Shown one piece after another: positions 43,495 to 52,101 of a DNA stretch of 64,000 nucleotides. Below the pieces are notes generated by a model that made no database searches, had not been told where the DNA came from, and was given only the letters and a program-made list of their open reading frames with translations. Made by a program: the position numbers and the translations under genes. Positions within the stretch are counted from its first letter, which is position 1. Every line of letters begins with the position of its first letter. Source of the DNA: Polyangiaceae bacterium (GTDB lineage: Bacteria; Myxococcota_A; Polyangia; Polyangiales; Polyangiaceae); assembly GCA_029941785.1 (NCBI GenBank), contig JAPYTK010000003.1:13216-77215 (forward strand), written 5' to 3'.

Positions 43495-43558
43495 TGTTTG
43501 TGCATTTGAGATCTAACCCGCGCCGAAGAGCTTGTCAACACGAAAGGATTTCAGATAC

Positions 43559-44326
43559 TTAAACGGGTGAAGCCAGACGAAAACCAAGATTTGAGAAACG
43601 CGCCGTGGGTGGGTAGGCATTGCGCCGGCAGCAACCGATGCTCCATTGCTTGTTGTTCCACGCGCCTCCGCAAGCGAACCGGAGCTCCTCCTCTTCGCCG
43701 GGTCGTGTGCCCGAGTCGCTCGTCCATTGCCACACCGAGCCCACCAGCTCATGAACGCCCAAGGGACTGACGCCGCGCGGAAACACCCCGATCGGGACGG
43801 TCCCTCGCGGACCGTATTCGCGGCAACTGCAGGCATCGTCGATCCAATCATCGCCCCACGGAAAGTTGCGCGCGTCATCTCCTCGGGCTGCGCGTTCCCA
43901 TTCGTGAGTTGTGGGCAGCCGGCTTTCCCGAAAGCTCGCGTACGCTTCGGCCTCGTACAGACTGACTCCGATCACCGGGTGGTTGGCCACGAGGTACGCT
44001 GCCCACTCCGCGTCGTTCCAAAAGCGCGGTGCGGTGATGTCTTCATCTAGACGCCATGACCACCCGGCCGGGTCCCAATAGGACGCGTCGTCGTAGCCGC
44101 CGGCTTCGATGAATTCGCCGTATGCGCTGACCGTGACGAGATGCCGTCCTAGGGCGAAGCTACTGATATCGATGCGTTGGACCGGTGCGGTCGGATCGGG
44201 CTTGTGGTGGAGCGTGCCGCCCGCAATATTGATCATCCGATCGCCGTCGTTTCGCCATGAGCTCGCGTCGAGGGACGCGTGGGCGGCCTCGATGCGCCGC
44301 GTGAGGGCCTCGTGAGGCGGGGACAT
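43559..44326 (-). CDS. formylglycine-generating-enzyme (SUMF1)-like protein
   Basis: This 255-aa protein has FGE/EgtB-type fold signatures: PVIGVSLYEAEAYASFRESRLPTTHEWERAARG, PWGDDWIDD, LGVHELVGSVWQWTSD and a C-terminal NLGFRLASP. The canonical RGGSW block reads CGGAWNN here. The activity may be formylglycine formation, sulfoxide synthesis or none; the fold is used widely. No signal peptide is seen. It is monocistronic in appearance. Confidence 0.82.
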   Translation of the reverse strand: MSPPHEALTRRIEAAHASLDASSWRNDGDRMINIAGGTLHHKPDPTAPVQRIDISSFALGRHLVTVSAYGEFIEAGGYDDASYWDPAGWSWRLDEDITAPRFWNDAEWAAYLVANHPVIGVSLYEAEAYASFRESRLPTTHEWERAARGDDARNFPWGDDWIDDACSCREYGPRGTVPIGVFPRGVSPLGVHELVGSVWQWTSDSGTRPGEEEELRFACGGAWNNKQWSIGCCRRNAYPPTARFSNLGFRLASPV

Positions 44327-44442
44327 GAGTTGATGGTGTAGCAGAATGCTCGCGCGTGCGGGGCTGCTGGAGCGTCCGCTGCCTGACCGGGCCGACGGCC
44401 GCCATCGTGGTCATTCGAGAATTGAAGTGATATGCAGGGACC

Positions 44443-44883
44443 GTGGTCAAGATCTGCACCCAGTGTTACGAGATCAACGCCGGTGGCTTTCGTTGCCACG
44501 TGTGCGAGGGGAAGCTCGTGCACACCGACTCTGCTGAAGCCCGGGCCCTGCCCGAGAGCGTGTGGAAGAGCCAGCGCGTCGACTACGGTGCGCGCCGGGG
44601 CATGATCATACGTATCTTGGCGATCCTCTTTGGAGTGGGTGTTGGTCTGTGGGGTATGCGCCGCTCGGTGCCGCTTGAGGCGCCCTGGTCGACGGTGGGT
44701 TTCATAGCCTCGATTATTTTGGGCTTCGCGCTATGGCGGCTCATGCACAACGGCGCCGATCGCGGGGTCCGCATCTGGGTTTTCCACAAAGGAAAAGTGC
44801 ACAAGCGTCGCTTGGCCCGCGCCATGATGATGAGCGTGCTGCCCAAACGCCGCGATGCCGATCCCGAGAGCAAAGCCACCTGA
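44443..44883 (+). CDS. small zinc-ribbon membrane protein
   Basis: This 146-aa protein starts at GTG 44443. The N-terminal CTQCYEINAGGFRCHVC makes a CxxC...CxxC zinc ribbon. Two TM helices (IIRILAILFGVGVGLWGM and TVGFIASIILGFALWRLM) and a basic C-terminus follow. No family or role is recognised. It is divergent from the FGE-like gene. Confidence 0.65.
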   Translation: MVKICTQCYEINAGGFRCHVCEGKLVHTDSAEARALPESVWKSQRVDYGARRGMIIRILAILFGVGVGLWGMRRSVPLEAPWSTVGFIASIILGFALWRLMHNGADRGVRIWVFHKGKVHKRRLARAMMMSVLPKRRDADPESKAT

Positions 44884-44996
44884 AGATTACCCTCACCCAA
44901 GAAAACGAACGGGGCACCATATGTTGTATGGGCAAGGATAATCTTCAGAAGGCTTTGCTCGTTGGGAGTCGTCTTTCGGTTGCAGGGGGCGGAGGA

Positions 44997-46205
44997 TCAC
45001 TTGGGGGTAGGGATGGTGCCTACGGAAATGGTTCCCGCGTTGGCAATCCACTGAAAGTTGTCGATGAGCACCGTGGAGTCCCAGGCTTGGTCGCCCGTGT
45101 CCCAGGTTGCGAATCGAATCGAAAACTCACTGCCGGCCTCGACAGGCGCGGTGGTCGTCAGCCAGCTCGTCGCACCGGCATCGTCCCAGATGTCGAAACC
45201 CGTGCCCTGCAGTTCGGCGTCACCAAGAGGACAGCCCGGGCACACGTCGAAGAAGGCGATGTTGACGCTGACCGGATTATTCTGGCTATCGAAGGAGATG
45301 TTTCCGTTGATGGCGCCCATTGGAGCCGGCGTGACGAGCGCGATGAACTGGTCATTGAAGCTCGTGCAGACCCACTCGGGGTACTCGAAGGAGTAGAAAC
45401 TGAAGTCGAAGGAATACCCCTTGGCGTTCGTGGGTGCCCGCAGCCGAAGCTGCAGTGCGATGTCGTCGTTGATGTCGGTGGCGCCGGTGCAGCTGGGCAC
45501 GTCTTGCGGGAAGCCGGGGGGAGGCACGCCTTGACCGCTGCCGTAACAGCTGAGCGTTCCGCAGGCGTCTGGCTGGTTGGCGGTCCGTGCGTGTCCTGAG
45601 GAAAGGACGAGCAGCCGATCACCGGCTCGTGGGCTCACGTTCGGGCCGAAGCCGTCGAGCAGGCCGACTTGTACGCCAGGGCTTGCTGCGGACCCATCAG
45701 CGCGTACGTACGCGGCTGAAATGACGCCGAAGGTCTTGTCATTGGCGCCGGTCTGGTCGCACAGGTTGAGCGCTCGCGCGCCGTTCATCGGGTCGGTGTC
45801 TTCGAGCGCGAGGTTCGCGTCGCACAGTGCCGGCGGCTCATCTTCGAGGTCGTTGCAGTTTTCGTCGGCTGGTGTTTCGCCGTCAGCTGTCGGAACCTCC
45901 ACGGCGCCAGGATTCATGTTGGGATCGCAGTCGTTGCAATCGCCCTCCGACGGCGTGAAGCCGTCTTGGTCCTCATCGTCGTTCGGGCCGCTGTCGCAGA
46001 GGGATCCATCACTGCCCCCGCCGGTCGGATCGAAGCCCGAGCTGACGGTTGCCGTGTTGGTCGTCGGCTCCGCTCCACCCTGGCCCCCGTTGCCCTTGTT
46101 CCCGTCGTCGCTCAACGTCGCGCCGGAATTCGCAGCGGAGCAGGCGGCGATCATGGCGACCGCGCCGAGGCTGAGCCAACTTGAATGTGTACGTTTTACT
46201 CGCAT
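44997..46205 (-). CDS. choice-of-anchor-L-type surface lipoprotein, copy 1
   Basis: This 402-aa protein has lipobox AAC, then a Gly/Thr-rich linker and a MopE-like acidic Cys motif DEDQDGFTPSEGDCNDCDPN, followed by PGAVEV. A domain resembling the choice-of-anchor L family follows: LLDGFGPNVSPRAGDRLLVLSSG, FDFSFYSFEYPEWVC and ISFDSQNNPVSVNIAFF. It is probably a surface protein binding calcium. It is a paralog of the next gene upstream on the same strand. Confidence 0.82.
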   Translation of the reverse strand: MRVKRTHSSWLSLGAVAMIAACSAANSGATLSDDGNKGNGGQGGAEPTTNTATVSSGFDPTGGGSDGSLCDSGPNDDEDQDGFTPSEGDCNDCDPNMNPGAVEVPTADGETPADENCNDLEDEPPALCDANLALEDTDPMNGARALNLCDQTGANDKTFGVISAAYVRADGSAASPGVQVGLLDGFGPNVSPRAGDRLLVLSSGHARTANQPDACGTLSCYGSGQGVPPPGFPQDVPSCTGATDINDDIALQLRLRAPTNAKGYSFDFSFYSFEYPEWVCTSFNDQFIALVTPAPMGAINGNISFDSQNNPVSVNIAFFDVCPGCPLGDAELQGTGFDIWDDAGATSWLTTTAPVEAGSEFSIRFATWDTGDQAWDSTVLIDNFQWIANAGTISVGTIPTPK

Positions 46206-46360
46206 GGTGCCCTACAGTGAGCACCTAGCTAGCAATGAAGGTGCCAACGTCATTTCCTCCCTAAGTGATGATAATGACGTTTTCCCAGTGACCGCTCCGT
46301 ACCGAAGCGGCTAATTCATGCACCAGATCTGAGTGGTAGACGATCCAGACTGTGGAAAAC

Positions 46361-47599
46361 TCACTTTGGATCTTCGACGGGCTTGGTGACCGTCGGCGTT
46401 TCCTCGACCTCGAATCGGAAATTATCGAACAAGCCCGTCGTGTCGAGCCACCCGTCACCGGAGTCCCACACCGCCAAATCAACCGTAATGTTGGAGCCAG
46501 GGCTCTCGACGGGCGCGCTCGTTTGAAGCCAACCGGTCGCCGCGTGTCCCTCGAAGCCCGTACCCGAGAGTTGGCTCGTGCCGAGCAAACACGGGAAGTT
46601 CTTTGTCCACGGCGGTGTCCCCGCCATCTGTGGTGTGCAGACCTCGAGGAAGCCAGCGTTGACGCTCAACGGGTTACCTTGGCTGTCGAAGCTGATGTTC
46701 CCATCGGCTTGACCTTGGGGGATTGGGCTTAGCATCGCGACGAGAAAATCGTTGAATTCACTACAGATGTAGACAGGGAATTCCCAGGTATACATGTTCA
46801 CGTTGAACGCGAAGCTCTTGGAGTTCGTCGGCGTCTTGATCTCGAGGCGCAACATGATCGAGTCGTGGGGCTCGCCGGTCGTGACGTCGGGGCCACAAGC
46901 GGGGAACTCCTTCGGGTAACCCGTGGGAGCGCCGGAGGTGTAGTTTTTATCGACACCCACCGGATCTTGGTACCCCGGATCGTTGGGCTGTCGTGCGGTA
47001 CCCGACGAAATCGCAAAGAGCTTCGTCCCTTCTTGTGGTTTCACGTTCGGGCCGAAGCCGCTCAGGATCCCGTGTCCAAGCGTGTCGGCACCCGGGGCCC
47101 CGTCGGCGAGAAGATATTGTGCGCTCACGACTCCCCAGCTTGGGAATTGCGACATCTTGCACAAACCCATCGCGCGGGCCGCGTCGAGTCCATTGGAGCT
47201 GGTGAGCGCGAGCGGACCATCGCAGTCGGTCGGGTTGTCGTCGTCGGTACCGTTGCAGTCCTCGTCGATGCCGTTGCCCGGGTAGTCGAGCGCGCCAGGG
47301 TTCATCTGGGGCGTGCAGTCGTTGCAGTCGCCCTCGTTGTCGGTGAATCCATCGCCGTCCTGGTCCAAGGTGGGGTCCGAGTCGTCACACGGCGGCTCCA
47401 TCATCAACACGCCCGCACCCGCGCCGCTCGTCGTGGTGAAATCGACGTTGCCACCCGACCCTCCGGCGCCCGCGTTCGAGCTGCTGCTCGAGGAGTCGTC
47501 ATCCAGACCACCGGAGGAATTGGCGGTGGCCGAGCACGCGGCGGCGAAGAAAAGTAAGATCGCGGCGCCAAGCCGCCATTGATTCACGAGAATCATCAT
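46361..47599 (-). CDS. choice-of-anchor-L-type surface lipoprotein, copy 2
   Basis: This 412-aa paralog of the neighbouring lipoprotein has the same order of blocks: lipobox AAC, Ser-rich linker, DQDGDGFTDNEGDCNDCTPQ, LSGFGPNVKPQEGTKLFAISSG and ISFDSQGNPLSVNAGFLEVC. ATG 47599 is preferred because GGAGG lies five bases upstream; a longer frame from 47689 lacks this. Tandem duplication is likely. Function unknown. Confidence 0.82.
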   Translation of the reverse strand: MMILVNQWRLGAAILLFFAAACSATANSSGGLDDDSSSSSSNAGAGGSGGNVDFTTTSGAGAGVLMMEPPCDDSDPTLDQDGDGFTDNEGDCNDCTPQMNPGALDYPGNGIDEDCNGTDDDNPTDCDGPLALTSSNGLDAARAMGLCKMSQFPSWGVVSAQYLLADGAPGADTLGHGILSGFGPNVKPQEGTKLFAISSGTARQPNDPGYQDPVGVDKNYTSGAPTGYPKEFPACGPDVTTGEPHDSIMLRLEIKTPTNSKSFAFNVNMYTWEFPVYICSEFNDFLVAMLSPIPQGQADGNISFDSQGNPLSVNAGFLEVCTPQMAGTPPWTKNFPCLLGTSQLSGTGFEGHAATGWLQTSAPVESPGSNITVDLAVWDSGDGWLDTTGLFDNFRFEVEETPTVTKPVEDPK

Positions 47600-47742
47600 T
47601 GAGCCTCCGAAACGGGACACAACCCAACGCTGTGTCAAAGAGAAGATGCTGACACCGGCAGTGTACGTGATCGACTCAGGCTGAGCCATCGACTTTTCTC
47701 TGCCGCGAAGGCCGCTGCAGCTTTGGCGAGGTCTGACGATCG

Positions 47743-49080
47743 TCAGGCCCGTGCGCGGACCGACTTGCGAGCAGCCTTCTTACGCGCAGGCTTCTTTCCC
47801 GCAGGCTTCTTTCCCGCAGGCTTCTTTCCCGCAGGCTTCTTTCCCGCAGGTTTTGCGGCTCGTGGCTTGCTCGCGCCATTGGCCTTTGCTTTTCCGTTGC
47901 TGGTCGAGCGCTTTGCCGACTTCTTGGGTCCGAGAGCGGCTGCGAGCTCCGCTGCGCGGTCCGTCTTCTCCCAGCTGAACTCCTTGCGGCCGAAGTGACC
48001 GTACGCAGCCGTCTTTCGGTAGATGGGCGCGAGCAAGTCGAGCTGTTCGATGATCGCTCGAGGGCGCATGTCGAATTTGCGCATGATGTAGCGCTCGAGT
48101 TTTTGCTCGTCCACGATGCTCGTACCGAAGGTGTTGACGTGCACGCCAACCGGCTTGGCAACGCCGATGGCATAGGCGAGCTGGACCTCACAACGAGTGG
48201 CCAAGCCCGACGCCACGATGTTCTTCGCGACGTAACGTGCATAGTAGGAGGCGGAGCGATCGACCTTGGACGGATCCTTGCCGCTGAAGGCACCGCCACC
48301 ATGGCGGCCCATGCCGCCGTAGGTATCGACGATGATCTTGCGACCTGTGAGACCCGCGTCACCCATCGGCCCGCCGATGACGAAACGACCGGTCGGGTTC
48401 ACGAGGATCTTGGTCTTTTTGTCCATCAATCGCTTTGGCATGACCTTGTCGATGACCAAGCTGCGGACCGCCTCGGTGATCTCCTTGTGCTTCACGTGCG
48501 GAGCGTGCTGCGTCGAGATCACGATCGTCTGGGCGCGAACTGGCTTGTCCCCCTCGTACTCGAAGGTGACCTGTGATTTGCCGTCGGGGCGTAGCCAGTC
48601 GACCGTGTTCTGTTTGCGAACCAGGGCGAGCCTCTTGGCGAGCTTGTGCGCGTAGTGAATGGGAGCGGGCATGAGCTCGGCCGTCTCGTTCGTGGCATAG
48701 CCGAACATCAGGCCTTGGTCGCCGGCTCCCTGCTCCTTGAACTTGCCAGAGCCTTCGGTCACGCCTTGCGAGATGTCCGGAGACTGCTTCTCAATCGCGT
48801 TCAGTACCGCGCAGGTCTCCCAGTCAAAACCCATGCTCGAGTCGCTGTAGCCGATTTCCCGAATCGTTTGGCGAACGATTCCAGGCATGTCGACCCATGC
48901 TGTCGTCGTTACCTCGCCGCCGACAATCGCAATACCCGTCTTGACGAAGGTCTCGCAGGCGACGCGTGCGTTTGGATCTTGTTTGATAATTGCATCGAGC
49001 ACCGCATCGGAGATCTGATCACAGATCTTGTCGGGGTGGCCTTCGGTAACGGACTCGGAAGTGAACTGATAACGCCTCAT
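47743..49080 (-). CDS. metK: S-adenosylmethionine synthetase with Lys/Ala-rich histone-like tail
   Basis: This 445-aa MetK makes SAM from ATP and methionine. ATG 49080 has GAGGAG upstream. Signatures include [60 protein letters not shown] and [16 protein letters not shown]. The usual enzyme is about 385-395 aa. Here about 60 extra residues follow, rich in Lys, Ala and Pro ([16 protein letters not shown] and more, ending in Arg), resembling histone H1-like tails. The tail is encoded by 15-bp repeats. Confidence 0.96.
   Translation of the reverse strand: MRRYQFTSESVTEGHPDKICDQISDAVLDAIIKQDPNARVACETFVKTGIAIVGGEVTTTAWVDMPGIVRQTIREIGYSDSSMGFDWETCAVLNAIEKQSPDISQGVTEGSGKFKEQGAGDQGLMFGYATNETAELMPAPIHYAHKLAKRLALVRKQNTVDWLRPDGKSQVTFEYEGDKPVRAQTIVISTQHAPHVKHKEITEAVRSLVIDKVMPKRLMDKKTKILVNPTGRFVIGGPMGDAGLTGRKIIVDTYGGMGRHGGGAFSGKDPSKVDRSASYYARYVAKNIVASGLATRCEVQLAYAIGVAKPVGVHVNTFGTSIVDEQKLERYIMRKFDMRPRAIIEQLDLLAPIYRKTAAYGHFGRKEFSWEKTDRAAELAAALGPKKSAKRSTSNGKAKANGASKPRAAKPAGKKPAGKKPAGKKPAGKKPARKKAARKSVRARA
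47786..47850 (+). repeat. 15-bp tandem repeat in metK 3' end
   Basis: Four full copies of GCAGGCTTCTTTCCC and a partial fifth lie head to tail. On the minus strand they encode repeated GKKPA in the MetK tail. Slippage could change the number of repeats without a frameshift. Confidence 0.92.
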
Positions 49081-49176
49081 CTGGCTTCTCCTCTTTTCGG
49101 AACGAAACCGATACGCGCTCATGCTCGCATCGTCAATGCCCGCCGCTCTTGGAAAGCGGTCTCGAGCAACAAAATG

Positions 49177-49207
49177 ACAACGAGCGGACAGGGTGCCCGC
49201 TCGTTGT
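49177..49207 (-). terminator. rho-independent terminator after TRAP binding protein gene
   Basis: Perfect 11-bp stem: ACAACGAGCGG (49177-49187) and CCGCTCGTTGT (49197-49207) with a 9-nt loop. On the minus strand it follows the stop at 49227, and the downstream sequence CATTTTGTT supplies a short T-run. It separates this gene from metK. Confidence 0.75.
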
Positions 49208-49226
49208 GTGTGGATCGGTTGTCTGC

Positions 49227-50237
49227 CTACCGGTGCCTGTCGGCGAGCGCTTCGACTTTCTTGACCCAATCACGTTTCAAGGTGCCATCGCTGGCGAGTC
49301 GGTCGCGCACAGTCTTGAACACCGACTTCCATCTCGACTTTTCGCTGGCCGATAGCGTGACGACCGTCATGCGGCTCTTGAGCATTTTGTAGGCCTTCGC
49401 GTCTTCCTTGCGAATGCGCTTCGTCAGCAACACGCCGGCTTTTTTCCCGGTGCTCAGAAGCTTCTCCCTTAAGTCTTCCTCAAGGCCGTTCACGCGCTTC
49501 TTTGCGAGGATGAGACCACCGATCCCGACGCCAGCCACGTTGTCGTTGACGTGATCGAGATGGGACCACCACTGCAGCTGAGTCGACGCGAGGGCCGGCG
49601 TCGTGATGACGTTGATGCGGCCGCCAGAGAGGGCCGGGAGCAGACCTGGTACCGACGATTTTACGCCCGTGTAACCGATCACCGAAGCGGTGACGGGCGC
49701 GATGATGTCGTCGCTCCACTGATAGACCTTCATGCTTTTCAGGTCCTCGGGAGAGCGGATCGCTCTGCCCCGTGACTGGGTGCGGGCCAAGCCCACGTCG
49801 CCGGAGCCAACCAAAAGGAAACCTTCTTTCTCCATGCCATCCTGAAATTGGGGCATCAGCGTGTCGCGGACCTTGTCGAGCGTCTTCCAATTGTTGAAGA
49901 GTCCCGGCATCTGAAGCGTCAGGATGGGCTCGTAGACGGCGCTCAGACCAACTGCGGTGACCGCGGCTCCGTCGAGCTGCCCCGATCGCATCTTGTTGAT
50001 CATCGCTCTCTCGTCGCCTTGGCCGCCGTTGAAATAGAATTTAAGCTCCAGCGCGCCTCCGGTCTTTTTCTTGAGCGCCCTGGCCCATGCCTTGAAGACC
50101 TTGCCCCACGGGCTGCTTGCCGGCGCGAGCGTTCCGATCGTGATTTTTTCGGCGGCTGCTGCCTGGCTGCTGACGGTTATGCCGCCAAGAAGCAGGGTGG
50201 CTCCAATCAGGCCGGCTAGGCTCTTTCGCAATGACAT
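49227..50237 (-). CDS. TRAP transporter substrate-binding protein (DctP type)
   Basis: This 336-aa periplasmic binding protein starts at ATG 50237 with GGAG upstream and a signal peptide [19 protein letters not shown]...SSQA. DctP features: [53 protein letters not shown]-like [21 protein letters not shown], and VGGLILAKK-like [14 protein letters not shown] transporters import organic acids using ion gradients. No DctQ or DctM gene is nearby, so it is an orphan component. Confidence 0.9.
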   Translation of the reverse strand: MSLRKSLAGLIGATLLLGGITVSSQAAAAEKITIGTLAPASSPWGKVFKAWARALKKKTGGALELKFYFNGGQGDERAMINKMRSGQLDGAAVTAVGLSAVYEPILTLQMPGLFNNWKTLDKVRDTLMPQFQDGMEKEGFLLVGSGDVGLARTQSRGRAIRSPEDLKSMKVYQWSDDIIAPVTASVIGYTGVKSSVPGLLPALSGGRINVITTPALASTQLQWWSHLDHVNDNVAGVGIGGLILAKKRVNGLEEDLREKLLSTGKKAGVLLTKRIRKEDAKAYKMLKSRMTVVTLSASEKSRWKSVFKTVRDRLASDGTLKRDWVKKVEALADRHR

Positions 50238-50387
50238 GGTGTTCTCCGGAAAATGTTGAAGGATACTGAAATCATAGTGCCGCCTACTCGCGCCGTTTGT
50301 CGCGGGAGTTGATTCGTTGCGCACCTTTTACCACATGGTGAAAGTACGTGCCACCACGCACTATCGACGGAGTCGTGCTCGAAATAT

Positions 50388-50807
50388 TCAGTCTTTTAGG
50401 ATTTGTTTGTTCGGCGTCACGCGGTCGCTGCCAGCCAGGGGACCACGGGTTAGCTCCAAGTGGATCACCTCGCGACCGCGCAGGACGGTCAACTGGACGG
50501 AGGATCCGACCCTGCCACGAAGAAGGCCTTGTACCTCTTTGGTCACCAAGGGGTCGAGCAGTTGTCCGTCGATCATCTTGAGCCGGTCACCGGGAAGGAG
50601 GCCCGCCTTCGCAGCCGCCTGATTGGACGGCGTCTCCCGCACGTGGACCGCCCCGCTTTGCCGATCGCGGCTCAGCACGGCACCAATTGATCCTTGGCTC
50701 GACGTCGCACATGCCGGCAGGGAGATCGCCAGAGCAAGAAGGAGTCCCGCACGAAGTCCCGAGTTTGGGACCACGCAAAAGCCGGCCGGAGCGACGGGCT
50801 TGCTCAC
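50388..50807 (-). CDS. PDZ-domain lipoprotein
   Basis: The protein has a hydrophobic stretch LRAGLLLALAISLPAC ending in lipobox LPAC, then a PDZ domain (AGLLPGDRLKMIDGQLLD, LLRGRVGSSVQLTVLRG). GTG 50807 is favoured (139 aa), as this places the signal near the N-terminus. A longer frame from ATG 50933 adds 42 charged residues before the signal, which is unlikely. PDZ proteins bind C-terminal peptides; no protease domain is attached. The GTG overlaps the stop of a small upstream frame. Confidence 0.7.
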   Translation of the reverse strand: MSKPVAPAGFCVVPNSGLRAGLLLALAISLPACATSSQGSIGAVLSRDRQSGAVHVRETPSNQAAAKAGLLPGDRLKMIDGQLLDPLVTKEVQGLLRGRVGSSVQLTVLRGREVIHLELTRGPLAGSDRVTPNKQILKD

Positions 50808-51038
50808 ACGACGCGCCACGCGATCTTGCCTTTGCCGTAGCCTTCGATGTTCATCACGCAATGTTGGCGTGCCAGGACGATCGAGGAGCTCCGTTCCTTC
50901 GATGACCTCAATCAAGTCTTCGTCGCCAGTCATCGGTGTGCGGCCCCTCGCCCCTTTTTACGAACGCGAGAGTAGTGGTGGTGGCCGCGGAATTGAAGCC
51001 TCATATCTGCACGGCGAGATCGTGCCCTGATGTCGTCC

Positions 51039-51362
51039 TCAAGGAATACGGATCTGCACGCGCGGCGAACCGTCTCCCGTCGAGCTCGGGGCGTCGTCGC
51101 GGATACGGGCCTGACAGGCGAGCCGGTGTGGATGGGAGAGTTCCTCGCTCGCGAGAAGGTCCTGTTCCTCGGGCTCCGGGGCAGCGAGAACGTGGTGGGG
51201 ATCGTCTACGATGACGGCGCATGTTGCGCACGACGCGCTGCGACACCCAAAGGGTACGGGCGCATCATGTTCGTCGCACAAGTCGACGATCGCGTCGCCT
51301 GGACGTGCATGGCAGCGGGTCGTCACGCCGTCCGAAGTTTCCTCGAAGACAATTTCAACCAT
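51039..51362 (-). CDS. [2Fe-2S] plant-type ferredoxin
   Basis: This 107-aa protein starts at ATG 51362. The cluster motif FGCRSASCATC (C-x4-C-x2-C) and the distant LACQA Cys are those of plant/adrenodoxin-type ferredoxins. Its start lies inside the end of the membrane protein gene upstream (8-nt overlap), so the two are co-translated. The partner redox enzyme is unknown. The longer N-terminal frame is basic and Ser-rich and is rejected. Confidence 0.88.
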   Translation of the reverse strand: MVEIVFEETSDGVTTRCHARPGDAIVDLCDEHDAPVPFGCRSASCATCAVIVDDPHHVLAAPEPEEQDLLASEELSHPHRLACQARIRDDAPSSTGDGSPRVQIRIP

Positions 51363-52101
51363 CGCCAAACGACTTGTTGTGGTTTTGCGACTTCGCGGCT
51401 TCATGTTCGGCGGCCAGCGCTTCGAGCTCGGCGTCGAGGCCCATCGGCTGGAGAGGACCGTGGTCTGCCGGGCGGGTGCCTTCGATACGTAGGCCGGTGG
51501 TGTACATGAGCTGGCCTTCATCGGTGACGTGGGACTGCACCTTGTCTTCGATACTCAAGGTGGTGAGCATTTGTTCAGCGACGGTGGCCGTGGTTCCGAG
51601 TTGCTCGGCGAGTTGCTCGGCGGTGATTCCATCGGTCGCTTGTTGAGCGATGTCGTGAGCCGCGCTTCGCCAAGCGGCATCGATGGATTCGTCGGTCGTT
51701 TTGCGACGGTCGGCCGACCGGCGCAGGGCCGTGACGAGCAGGGCGACCATCGGCAAGGCAAAGACGACGCCCAATACGAGCCACCATGCGCCCAGGCTAA
51801 ACAACGAACCTAGAGCCGTCGTGGCCGCCACCGTCAGGGTGCCAAGCCCTCCGAGTCCGGCGCCAACTTGCCATCTTCGTAGGCTTCCGTGGGCTGTCTT
51901 GGCTTGGGCAAGTGCGGCTTGCTCGCGACCGGACAAGGCGGCGTCGGGGTGCATCAGTGCAATCCTCGGTCCACCACAGACATTGCACACGGCTCGAAGC
52001 GTCGTGTGTGGGCGAACGTGGGCGCCGGCGCCGCAATGCGGGCAAGCTCGCGCGCCCTGCAACGGTGCGTGGTGGTTGTAGGGCGCTTGCTGGGTGTTCA
52101 A
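51355..52101 (-). CDS. zinc-ribbon membrane protein with winged-helix-like C-domain
   Basis: This 248-aa protein has N-terminal CPHCGAGAHVRPHTTLRAVCNVCG (CxxC pairs: zinc ribbon), two TM helices at about residues 78-130, then DGITAEQLAEQLGTTATVAEQMLTTLSIEDKVQSHV, which looks like a small winged helix. It begins as ATGA on the purQ stop and overlaps the ferredoxin start. Function unknown. A membrane-tethered regulator or sensor is possible. Confidence 0.75.
   Translation of the reverse strand: MNTQQAPYNHHAPLQGARACPHCGAGAHVRPHTTLRAVCNVCGGPRIALMHPDAALSGREQAALAQAKTAHGSLRRWQVGAGLGGLGTLTVAATTALGSLFSLGAWWLVLGVVFALPMVALLVTALRRSADRRKTTDESIDAAWRSAAHDIAQQATDGITAEQLAEQLGTTATVAEQMLTTLSIEDKVQSHVTDEGQLMYTTGLRIEGTRPADHGPLQPMGLDAELEALAAEHEAAKSQNHNKSFGDG

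Noticed and set aside
44884-44956. Distant inverted repeat AAGATTA / TAATCTT
   Set aside because: Only 7 bp with about 55 bases between the arms, no T-run; probably chance.
49081-49176. Possible SAM riboswitch upstream of metK
   Set aside because: No conserved SAM-I or SAM-II core could be found by eye; the only clear structure is the terminator of the upstream gene.
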